From contig DMMN01000147.1 in assembly GCA_003453835.1 (NCBI GenBank), forward strand, positions 1 to 9,656: 9,656 nt of DNA. The letters run 5' to 3'. This document shows positions 1 through 6,415 of the stretch, piece by piece. Position numbers and translations under genes: made by a program. The notes under the pieces are model-generated. The model ran no database searches, was not told the origin of the DNA, and saw nothing but the letters and a program-made list of their open reading frames with translations. Positions within the stretch are counted from its first letter, which is position 1, and each line of letters opens with the position of its first letter. This DNA comes from Bacteroidota bacterium. Its GTDB lineage: Bacteria; Bacteroidota; Ignavibacteria; UBA10030.

Positions 1-210
1 CTAGCTCGACTGGGGCCGGGAGATTTCTTTGGAGAGATGGCTTTCTTCACAAGCGAAGGCCGGCGCAACGCCACTGTCCGCTCCTCCACCCAGGTTGAAC
101 TGCACGTGTTGGGCAAAGAGAACTTTGCTCGCTTGATCCAAGCGATCCCTGCCGCGCAGAAAGAGTTTTCTGCCAAAGCGGTTGAACGATTGAAGGAACG
201 TGAGCGATGA
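1..210 (+). CDS. C-terminal fragment of a cyclic nucleotide-binding domain protein (5' truncated by window edge)
   Basis: Frame 1 is open from the first base to TGA at 208-210, giving 69 residues with no start inside the window. The fragment carries the phosphate-binding cassette of cNMP-binding (CRP/CAP-type) domains: GPGDFFGEMAFF near residues 5-16, then RRNATV at 21-26. It continues with the beta strands and final helix typical of the domain end (VELHVLGKENFARLI). The Gly-Glu and Arg that contact cyclic nucleotide phosphate in this family appear to be present. Only about 25 charged residues follow, with no helix-turn-helix. The protein is therefore not an ordinary CRP/FNR regulator. It more likely has the domain appended to the C-terminus of another module such as a transporter, channel or enzyme, but the missing N-terminus prevents naming it. 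The next gene is 382 bp away, so I see no operon link. Confidence 0.8.
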   Translation, partial: LARLGPGDFFGEMAFFTSEGRRNATVRSSTQVELHVLGKENFARLIQAIPAAQKEFSAKAVERLKERER

Positions 211-592
211 GGGGGCCGCCCCGCCAGCCTCTGAATCTCCGAAGCGGTCACTCAAGCATCGGATGTGATCGTCCAACTCATCGTTTCTCCTCAAGAAACT
301 CCTCTTTCCACGGATTGGCTGAGAAGATACGGCGTGGCGGAACCGCAACCAGAAGCATCATCTACGAATCCATACAGAGCTAAACTCCACTCTGTCTCCG
401 TGGCATGTGTTGTCACTTGAACCTCCAGGAACATTGTGAGGGAAGTCGAGTATCTCTCCGTCTGTGCACCCTGGTAGCTCTCTCCAATTTCCCCTCTTGA
501 CTCTTTGAAGAACTATCTCGTTCATTGGAGGCCCGATCGGCAAGTCGGGACGAGACCTTGTTCAACTCCCCAGACGCGAGATAACAAACCCG
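211..592. other. Intergenic region without a supported gene
   Basis: This 382-bp stretch separates the cNMP-domain fragment from the permease gene. Short open frames occur on both strands, but none shows a recognisable domain, a plausible ribosome binding site or protein-like composition. No hairpin followed by a T-run was found after the stop at 210. A TTGACT hexamer at 497-502 has no good -10 partner. The only promoter-like pair close to the gene is TTGTTC (558-563) and GATAAC (580-585), listed separately. Confidence 0.6.
558..585 (+). promoter_or_regulatory. Weak sigma-70-like promoter candidate for a leaderless permease transcript
   Basis: TTGTTC (558-563) and GATAAC (580-585) match the -35 and -10 consensus at 3/6 and 4/6 positions with a 16-nt spacer. 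Transcription from here would begin about 6-8 nt after the -10, essentially at the ATG at 593, giving a leaderless mRNA. That would fit the absence of a Shine-Dalgarno sequence in front of this ATG. Matches this weak are common by chance, so this is only a candidate. Confidence 0.2.
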
Positions 593-1945
593 ATGGTTGC
601 TCATTTTGCCCGGACCGAGCTCAAGCGTGCCTTATCCCTCCTCGACTCCATGATGATCAATATCGGAAGTATGATCGGCTCCGGGATTTTTCTGGTGCCC
701 GCCACGCTCGCGCTCTATTTACACTCCTCCGGGCTCGTCATGGTTGTCTGGATCGTTGGGGGCATTGTAAGCCTCTTCGGGGCGCTTTCCGTGGCGGAGC
801 TCGGCGCTCTTTATCCTCGGGCAGGAGGCCTCTACGTGTACCTGAGTGAAGCGTACGGTCCTCTTTGGGGGTTTCTCTATGGCTGGACCGCTTTTGCCGT
901 GATCATGACCGGGGCGATATCCGCCGTAGGTGTAGGGTTCGCGACCTACCTGGGACACTTCATTCCTCTCTCCGAGGTGGGGATAAAGATCGTGGCAATT
1001 GCCTCCATCGTGCTCCTGACCGCCGTAAATTGTTTCGGTGTGAAAGCTGGAGCGCTCGTTCAAAACGGCTTCACCTTTCTGAAGATCGCTACGCTCGGTG
1101 CGTTTGTACTTCTCGGGCTTGTTTGGAATGGAGGTACGATCCATCATCCGACAGCTCCATTGGAGTCCGCTCCTATGTCAGACCTGGCTGGTCCATTCGG
1201 TTTGGCACTGGTCGCGGTGTTGTGGTCGTATGACGGCTGGATCGAGATCACCTACGTGGCGGGGGAGGTGAAGAATCCCCGGAGGAACATCCCCCTCTCC
1301 TTGATTCTCTCTACGATGTTCGTCGTCGTCATCTACACGTTGGTCAATTACACCTATCTGTCGGTGCTCTCGCTCGACGCAATCTCGACGTCAACGTTGG
1401 TCGCCGCCGACGCGGCAACGGTTATTATAGGGCCGGGAGGTGCGGCGATGGCGGCGATAGCCGTCATCATTGCCACGATGGGAAGTAACAACGGCTTCGT
1501 CCTCACCGGCGCGCGGATCTACTACGCCATGGCGACAGATCGAATGTTCTTCAGATTCTTCTCATTTGTCCATCCGAAGTACCAAACGCCGATCCCGTCC
1601 TTGATCGGTCAGGGCATCTGGGCAAGTGCGCTGGTGATGACCGGGACGTTCGATCAGCTTTTCACTTACGTCATCTTCTCTTCGTGGATTTTCTATGCCA
1701 TGGCTGCCGGCGCGGTGATGGTCTTACGGGCCAAAGCTCCGCTCCGGGCGAGATCCTACAAGACATGGGGGTATCCGGTCACGCCAATTGTTTTCATGCT
1801 GTTCTCGCTCTATCTTGTCATCAACACTCTTATCGAAGATCCGAGAGACGCACTTGTCGGCCTGGGCATCATTTCCCTCGGAGTGCCTGCTTATCTCTAT
1901 TGGAAAGGACTTTCAAATGAGACCAGGCGTCAGGTTCCTTACTGA
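593..1945 (+). CDS. APC-superfamily amino acid/amine permease
   Basis: This 450-residue polytopic inner-membrane protein has about 12 hydrophobic segments, the usual size of bacterial APC amino acid transporters. TM1 carries the family motif GSMIGSGIF (residues 25-33), whose unwound glycine-rich segment binds the substrate amino and carboxyl groups in known members. The TM6 region LWSYDGWIEITYVAGEVKNP (about 210-229) and the late segment SSWIFYAMAAGAVMVLR followed by RSYKTWGYPVTP resemble the LAT/SteT-like subgroup. It probably carries amino acids or related amines by exchange or cation-coupled uptake; the substrate cannot be read from sequence. The ATG at 593 places about 20 residues before TM1, normal for the family, but no Shine-Dalgarno is visible. 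The gene overlaps the following MttB-like gene by 29 bp, which suggests co-transcription and a functional link, such as import of the methyltransferase substrate. Confidence 0.9.
   Translation: MVAHFARTELKRALSLLDSMMINIGSMIGSGIFLVPATLALYLHSSGLVMVVWIVGGIVSLFGALSVAELGALYPRAGGLYVYLSEAYGPLWGFLYGWTAFAVIMTGAISAVGVGFATYLGHFIPLSEVGIKIVAIASIVLLTAVNCFGVKAGALVQNGFTFLKIATLGAFVLLGLVWNGGTIHHPTAPLESAPMSDLAGPFGLALVAVLWSYDGWIEITYVAGEVKNPRRNIPLSLILSTMFVVVIYTLVNYTYLSVLSLDAISTSTLVAADAATVIIGPGGAAMAAIAVIIATMGSNNGFVLTGARIYYAMATDRMFFRFFSFVHPKYQTPIPSLIGQGIWASALVMTGTFDQLFTYVIFSSWIFYAMAAGAVMVLRAKAPLRARSYKTWGYPVTPIVFMLFSLYLVINTLIEDPRDALVGLGIISLGVPAYLYWKGLSNETRRQVPY
1905..1909 (+). promoter_or_regulatory. Ribosome binding site that fixes the MttB-like start at 1917
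   Basis: AAGGA lies 7 nt upstream of the ATG at 1917, inside the end of the permease gene. It supports this start over an in-frame ATG at 1788, which would add 43 residues encoded in an alternative frame of the permease and lacking MttB similarity. Confidence 0.7.
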
Positions 1946-3374
1946 CGATCTCGTCGAGCGAATCGTTACCGAGGGGAGGAGCACGTTGTGCACCCTCGGT
2001 GTCGAGATTCACAACGATGCCATCATCTCCCTTCTCGCAGACCACGGGGCGCATGTCGATAGGAATGCGAATCGTGTTTTCTTCACACAGGAACTGATTG
2101 ACAAAGCGCTTGCGGTAGCCCCGCACTCCTTCAAGCTATATGACGTGCTCGGGAACGATGCCGTTGATCTTTCGGGTTTCGCCGTCAATTTCACTCCGGG
2201 CTCTACTGCGATCAACATTCTCGACGGTGCGACAAACAGTGTTCGAAAGCCGACGACCGCCGACTACGTGTTGTATGCCAAGCTCATGGGCAAGTTGACG
2301 AACATCGCGTCTCAGTCGACGGCCATGATTCCATCGGACGTGCACCAAAACATGTCTGACAGCTATCGCTTGTTTCTCAGTTTGCTCTACTGTGAGAAAC
2401 CTGTCGTCACGGGCGCATTCACGGTTGAAGCGTTCGAAATCATGAAAGAGCTACAACTTGCCGTGCGAGGATCCGAAGACGGCCTGGCGGCAAAGCCGCT
2501 CACGATCTTCTCCTGCTGCCCCACTTCGCCCTTCAAGTGGAATGACGTCACCTCTCAGAACCTCTTGGACTGCGCACGTAACTCGATTCCCGTTGAAATC
2601 GTTTCGACACCATTGTGCGGCCTAACGGCGCCGGTCACCATTGTCGGCACACTGGTTCAACACACGGTGGAGACGCTGAGCGGCTTGGTGATGAGTCAGT
2701 TCTCAAATCCGGGCACTCCCGTACTCTACGGTGGTTCGCCAACATGTTTTGATGTTCGATATGAGACGACACCCACCACAGCGATCGATACGATGATGCT
2801 CGACTGTGCCTTTAACGAAATCGGTAAATACTTCGGCATTCCCACGCAGGCGTACATTGGCCTGAGCGATTCCAAACTGCTCGATGCTCAAGCCGGGATG
2901 GAATCGTCCATTGGGGCGACGCTCGCGGCGCTTGCAGGAATCAACAACATCTCCGGACCTGGGATGCTCGATTTCGAAAGCTGTTTCAGTCCGGAGAAAC
3001 TGTTGCTGGATAATGAAATCTGTGGAATGGTGCTCCGGCTGATTCAGGGAATCGAACAGAAGGACGATCTTCCGGCGCGCCCGTTGTTCGAAGAGCTTCT
3101 TCGGGAAGGGCAACTCCTCATATCGGATCACACGCGCAAGCATTTGAGGCAGCAGGATTACTTTCACAGCCCATTGATCGACAAGGCTGGCAGGGAGCGA
3201 TGGGAAGAAGAGGGGAGCTTAACCCTTGGAGCGCGAGCGCGGCGGGAGATTGACAACATCACCCGCTCCTATGAGCCAACACGCCTCTCTCCCGAAACCC
3301 GAAAGGAGCTTGTGAAGATCATGGAATCGGAAGCACGTCGCCAGGGGATGCCGAGCATTCCGCATCTCGAATGA
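1917..3374 (+). CDS. Trimethylamine methyltransferase (MttB, COG5598) family protein, non-pyrrolysine type
   Basis: The 485-residue product matches the usual MttB-family length and reads as the soluble TIM-barrel methyltransferase. Recognisable family signatures include LGVEIHNDAIISLL near the N-terminus, NFTPGSTAINILD (91-103), LYGGSPT (270-276), the block LSDSKLLDAQAGMES (316-330), and SPEKLLLDNEICGM (358-371). Family members move a methyl group from a methylated or quaternary amine to a corrinoid protein. Classical MttB needs an in-frame UAG read as pyrrolysine; here the frame is uninterrupted to TGA at 3372-3374. It therefore belongs with the non-pyrrolysine members, which include glycine betaine (MtgB), proline betaine (MtpB) and carnitine (MtcB) demethylases. 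The substrate is not determined. No corrinoid protein or corrinoid-activating protein gene is in the window, which is unusual for a working demethylase operon. The start overlaps the upstream permease by 29 bp and has its own ribosome binding site. An uncharacterised reaction in this large family is the main alternative. Confidence 0.88.
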   Translation: MRPGVRFLTDDLVERIVTEGRSTLCTLGVEIHNDAIISLLADHGAHVDRNANRVFFTQELIDKALAVAPHSFKLYDVLGNDAVDLSGFAVNFTPGSTAINILDGATNSVRKPTTADYVLYAKLMGKLTNIASQSTAMIPSDVHQNMSDSYRLFLSLLYCEKPVVTGAFTVEAFEIMKELQLAVRGSEDGLAAKPLTIFSCCPTSPFKWNDVTSQNLLDCARNSIPVEIVSTPLCGLTAPVTIVGTLVQHTVETLSGLVMSQFSNPGTPVLYGGSPTCFDVRYETTPTTAIDTMMLDCAFNEIGKYFGIPTQAYIGLSDSKLLDAQAGMESSIGATLAALAGINNISGPGMLDFESCFSPEKLLLDNEICGMVLRLIQGIEQKDDLPARPLFEELLREGQLLISDHTRKHLRQQDYFHSPLIDKAGRERWEEEGSLTLGARARREIDNITRSYEPTRLSPETRKELVKIMESEARRQGMPSIPHLE

Positions 3375-3605
3375 ATGTTCTTGAAGGACGGCCCTCATGG
3401 CCGGCTTCGCCGATCGCGAGGATTGCGTGCGTTCGAGTTCACACTTCTTCCGGCGGGGGTCGGCTTCCATTTCTCGAACGCGCTTGTTATCTTTAACCGT
3501 CGCTGGTCTCCACTGAGGAGACGCGACCTCGGTTGTGAGATTGACCGTCATTGTTTTTGAACGTCGGAGCATGACACTTCATTGCACCAAAGAGAGCTGC
3601 CCGTC
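3375..3605. other. Intergenic gap before the signalling operon
   Basis: This 231-bp region separates the MttB-like gene from the solute-binding protein gene and should hold the operon promoter. A 61-codon open frame (3375-3560) begins directly after the stop but has no ribosome binding site or domain-like features. CGGCC-CTCAT-GGCCG at 3389-3403 can form a 5-bp hairpin but has no T-run. I found no GG-N10-GC sigma-54 element and no clear sigma-70 promoter. Confidence 0.5.
3589..3596 (+). promoter_or_regulatory. Putative ribosome binding site for the GTG start at 3606
   Basis: AAAGAGAG sits 9 nt before GTG 3606. The competing TTG at 3582 has only GGAG at 3566-3569, 12 nt away. This tips the choice towards the shorter protein but does not settle it. 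Confidence 0.45.
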
Positions 3606-4913
3606 GTGAAAACCGTCATCGTCCTACTCGGCTTTACCGTCGTTGCCGCCATGCTTGTCGTCATGGTGTCAACGGATTTCTTCGCTCTCTTTCGCGGGGA
3701 ACGCACGCACGTCACTCAAGTCTATTTTGCGGACAACATTTCACCGGCACATCAAGCTGCAATTCAAGAATTCAACACTCGATATGCGGGGAAGATCGAG
3801 GTCATCCCGGTCAACCTTCCGTTCGACAAATTCACGACCAATGAGAGAAAAGAACTTCTCACCCGCTCGTTGAGAACGAAGAGCGATCGGATCGACATTT
3901 TCGCCGTGGACTACATTTGGGTCGCGCGCTTCGCGAAATGGGCAGAACCCCTCGATCTATGCGTCACGGATGGAGAGAAGAAAGCTATCCTGAACGACGC
4001 GCTCGAAACGTGCACGTACAACAACGCGCTCGTCGCCATGCCATTCTATATTGACATCGGCATGATGTATTACAGGCGAGATCTCGTGCAGAAGTTTCCG
4101 GACTCGCAGCATATCGAAGAAAGGCTGAGGAGGTCTATCTCGTGGGAGGAACTCCTGCGATTGGGTAGTCGGTTTGATCGCGGGGCCAGGTCCTTCTACA
4201 TCTTCCAGGCCAACGATTTTGAAGGGCTCGTGTGCAACTACTTCGAAATCCTTGCGGGCATGGATCCGGAGTTTCGCGTTCACCGGCGGATCGATCTGAG
4301 CTCGCACCACGCTCACGCTGCCCTGCAGTTTCTGGTCGATCTCGTGCACAGGCAGAAGCTCTCGCCAACCGCCGTTTCGGAGTTCGATGAGCAGCGGAGC
4401 TACACGTACATGCTGCAGCACGACGGGGTTTTCATTCGTGGTTGGCCGAATTTCCTGGAGCAATTCAGGACGTTCTTCCCCGACACCAACAAGCTGAACA
4501 ACATTGCCCGCTCTGCCTTACCGCATTTTGAGGGAAAGAGACCTGCTTCGGTGTTCGGTGGATGGAACCTCATGGTATCGAAGTACTCGACACGGAAGGA
4601 TGCCGCGATCAAGTTCATTCGGTTTCTACAGACTGAGGAAATTCAGAGGCTCCTCTTTGAAATCGGCGGTTACATCCCGATCAACACGAGCGTGTATGCC
4701 GACAGCTCGTACCTCAGCAACCATCCTGATTTGCGATACTATCGCACTCTTCTCGACAACGGTTTTCATCGACCCGTGCTGGAGGAGTATACAAAGATCT
4801 CCGACATCCTCTCACACTATTTGCACGCTGCCGTCAAGCGGGAGCTGACCGTCGCCGAGGCGCTGCAGAACGCATCGCGCATGATCGAATCAAACGAGGT
4901 TCTCATCAAGTGA
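3606..4913 (+). CDS. Membrane-anchored family-1 (MalE-like) extracellular solute-binding protein
   Basis: Of 435 residues, an N-terminal hydrophobic helix (about 4-22) is followed by a family-1 solute-binding fold. Fold hallmarks are ALVAMPFYIDIGMMYYRRDL (early hinge region), ISWEELLRLGSRFD, the DGVFIRGWPNF segment, and a C-terminal block, FGGWNLMVSKYSTRKDAAIKF plus FLQTEEIQRLLFEIGGYIPIN, typical of sugar-type ABC binding proteins. No lipobox cysteine follows the helix and no AXA-type cleavage site is evident, so it may stay tethered to the inner membrane facing the periplasm. GTG at 3606 is preferred because AAAGAGAG lies 9 nt upstream and it gives a short Met-Lys before the helix; TTG at 3582 (443 residues) is the alternative. 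No ABC permease or ATPase gene is nearby. The gene overlaps the histidine kinase gene by 4 bp (GTGA), so I infer a receptor that hands ligand occupancy to the kinase. The ligand is unknown. Confidence 0.85.
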   Translation: MKTVIVLLGFTVVAAMLVVMVSTDFFALFRGERTHVTQVYFADNISPAHQAAIQEFNTRYAGKIEVIPVNLPFDKFTTNERKELLTRSLRTKSDRIDIFAVDYIWVARFAKWAEPLDLCVTDGEKKAILNDALETCTYNNALVAMPFYIDIGMMYYRRDLVQKFPDSQHIEERLRRSISWEELLRLGSRFDRGARSFYIFQANDFEGLVCNYFEILAGMDPEFRVHRRIDLSSHHAHAALQFLVDLVHRQKLSPTAVSEFDEQRSYTYMLQHDGVFIRGWPNFLEQFRTFFPDTNKLNNIARSALPHFEGKRPASVFGGWNLMVSKYSTRKDAAIKFIRFLQTEEIQRLLFEIGGYIPINTSVYADSSYLSNHPDLRYYRTLLDNGFHRPVLEEYTKISDILSHYLHAAVKRELTVAEALQNASRMIESNEVLIK

Positions 4914-6415
4914 CGACCCGATTGAGCCTGGATCTGAAGCAGATTGCGGAGAAATTCAGGAAGTACCGCTTCGAGCTGACACACTTGACGATTCTCTTCA
5001 TCGTGCTGATTATCTTTCAAGTGATCGTTTCGCTTGTGCAGAAGAACTCCGTCCAAAGTGTTCTCGTGGAGACACAGGAGTGGTACCAACAGGACTCTGC
5101 GGAGAGACTTGCCTACCTGACTGCGACGTCGCTCGAGCTGCTGCTGGAGGCAAAGACTCAGAAGCAGACTGTTTCTGAAAGTGACAGGCGCAAAGCGATT
5201 CAGGACTTCAACATCATCTTTAGCCAGCAGATCTTGCATCAGAACGTGCAGGCGATCTGCATCCTTGTGGCAAGAGATACCGCTATCTACGCGATCGACG
5301 ACGGGCAGACGCTGTATTCGTTCGTGTTTGAGCCGGGCCGTGGGCAAATCGGCCGGCAGAGTGTTCATGAGGAGCCCATCCGGCTGTACGGGTCGCTCAG
5401 AGCGAAACTGAGCAAAGAAGAACAGACGTACACCATCCTCGAGGGAAAACAGACCTTTCATGTGTTCGTGCCGTTCGTCCTGCGCGGCGAGTTCGTCGGG
5501 GCTCTCTATATGCGAAGCACGCCCGATCTTTCGTTCATGACGAGGGGCATGGTCTCGAACTACGATGAAACCGCGGTCATGTTCTCCGCTCTGATGCTGT
5601 TCGGGCTCCTCGCAATGTTCTACATTTCATCGTACACCCTGAGAGAACGAAACGAAGCTCAACAACAGCTCTTCGAAGAACAGAAACAGCATCTGGCAGA
5701 GCAGATCAATCACCAGAAAGAGGCGTTGTTCACGAAACGGATCTATCACACGCATCACAAAGCGGAAAAGGTGATGGGTTTCATCAAGGAGGACTTGCGT
5801 GCGCTCTCAGCCAGCAACATCGAAGAGATCAAACGTCGTGTGAGCAAGTACTCGAACTTCATCGCGCGAACGATCTACGATATGAAGTGGTACGATCCGC
5901 CGATTCAGACGATTCGCAATCCATTGTTCAGGACGGACGTGAACGAGGTCATCCGCTTCATTGTCGAGCACATCTTCAAGAAGGTTTCCCAAGGCTCGGA
6001 CGCATTTCGATTCCAGCTTGATTTAGACGATCGGGTCCCGAGCGTGCCGATCAACGAATACGTCGTCTGGGAGGCGCTCGAACCGATATTTCAAAACTGT
6101 TTCGACCACGCGGGACTACGCGATCTTGTGATCACGGTGGAGACGAAGTATGACCCGGCGAGGAACCGGTCCCAGATCATCATCCAGGACAACGGTAGCG
6201 GCATTGCCCCGGAGTTGCTCGCGTCGAATGATCGTGGAGTCAAAAAGCTGTTTCTTGAGGATGTCACGACCAAACACGACAACTCGCAACATTCCGGGTA
6301 CGGGTGCTACATCGCATACGAAATCTCCAGGCAACGTTGCGGCTGGGACCTGGACGCCGAGAACGTGCCCGACGGCGGTTGCCGGTTTATCTTCACGTTA
6401 TTTCACGAATCCTGA
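4910..6415 (+). CDS. Two-TM sensor histidine kinase with periplasmic sensor domain
   Basis: This 501-residue protein has TM1 (about 24-43), an extracytoplasmic domain of roughly 175 residues (44-220) and TM2 (about 221-241). The sensor domain ends in QTFHVFVPFVLRGEFVGALY, reminiscent of Cache-type folds. A charged, Gln-rich coiled coil (244-276) leads to a dimerisation/phosphoacceptor region and an HATPase domain. ATP-binding motifs are visible: an N box with Asn396 (EPIFQNCFDHA), G1 DNGSGI (427-432) and G2 GYGCYIAY (463-470). The H box is divergent: YHTHHKAEK (279-287) replaces the usual H-E/D-L-x-x-P, with His280, His282 or His283 as candidate acceptors. The GTG start overlaps the solute-binding protein stop by 4 bp, with GAGG 10 nt upstream, and the stop overlaps the regulator ATG by 1 bp. 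This argues for translational coupling and a matched receptor-kinase-regulator set. The periplasmic domain would be where the solute-binding protein docks (inference). Confidence 0.9.
   Translation: MTTRLSLDLKQIAEKFRKYRFELTHLTILFIVLIIFQVIVSLVQKNSVQSVLVETQEWYQQDSAERLAYLTATSLELLLEAKTQKQTVSESDRRKAIQDFNIIFSQQILHQNVQAICILVARDTAIYAIDDGQTLYSFVFEPGRGQIGRQSVHEEPIRLYGSLRAKLSKEEQTYTILEGKQTFHVFVPFVLRGEFVGALYMRSTPDLSFMTRGMVSNYDETAVMFSALMLFGLLAMFYISSYTLRERNEAQQQLFEEQKQHLAEQINHQKEALFTKRIYHTHHKAEKVMGFIKEDLRALSASNIEEIKRRVSKYSNFIARTIYDMKWYDPPIQTIRNPLFRTDVNEVIRFIVEHIFKKVSQGSDAFRFQLDLDDRVPSVPINEYVVWEALEPIFQNCFDHAGLRDLVITVETKYDPARNRSQIIIQDNGSGIAPELLASNDRGVKKLFLEDVTTKHDNSQHSGYGCYIAYEISRQRCGWDLDAENVPDGGCRFIFTLFHES

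Noticed and set aside
401..414. TGGCATGTGTTGTC as a sigma-54 promoter
   Set aside because: The GG to GC spacing required for -24/-12 elements is wrong and the GC is absent. Similar checks in 3375-3605 and 7885-8120 also found no GG-N10-GC element; a matrix scan would be decisive.
497..525. TTGACT with GTTCAT as a sigma-70 promoter
   Set aside because: The -35 is good, but the -10 at 17-nt spacing matches only 3 of 6 positions.
1788..1916. Longer N-terminus for the MttB-like protein from an upstream in-frame ATG
   Set aside because: The extra 43 residues overlap permease coding sequence in another frame and have no family similarity; ATG 1917 has an AAGGA site and gives the usual family length.
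3389..3403. Hairpin CGGCC-CTCAT-GGCCG as a terminator of the permease/MttB operon
   Set aside because: The stem is only 5 bp and no T-run follows.
3375..3560. 61-codon open frame directly after the MttB-like gene
   Set aside because: No ribosome binding site, no motif and Arg-rich composition typical of a chance frame.
4817..5461. 214-codon minus-strand open frame opposite the kinase
   Set aside because: It is antisense to the end of the binding protein gene and the kinase sensor domain, with no recognisable motifs or ribosome binding site.
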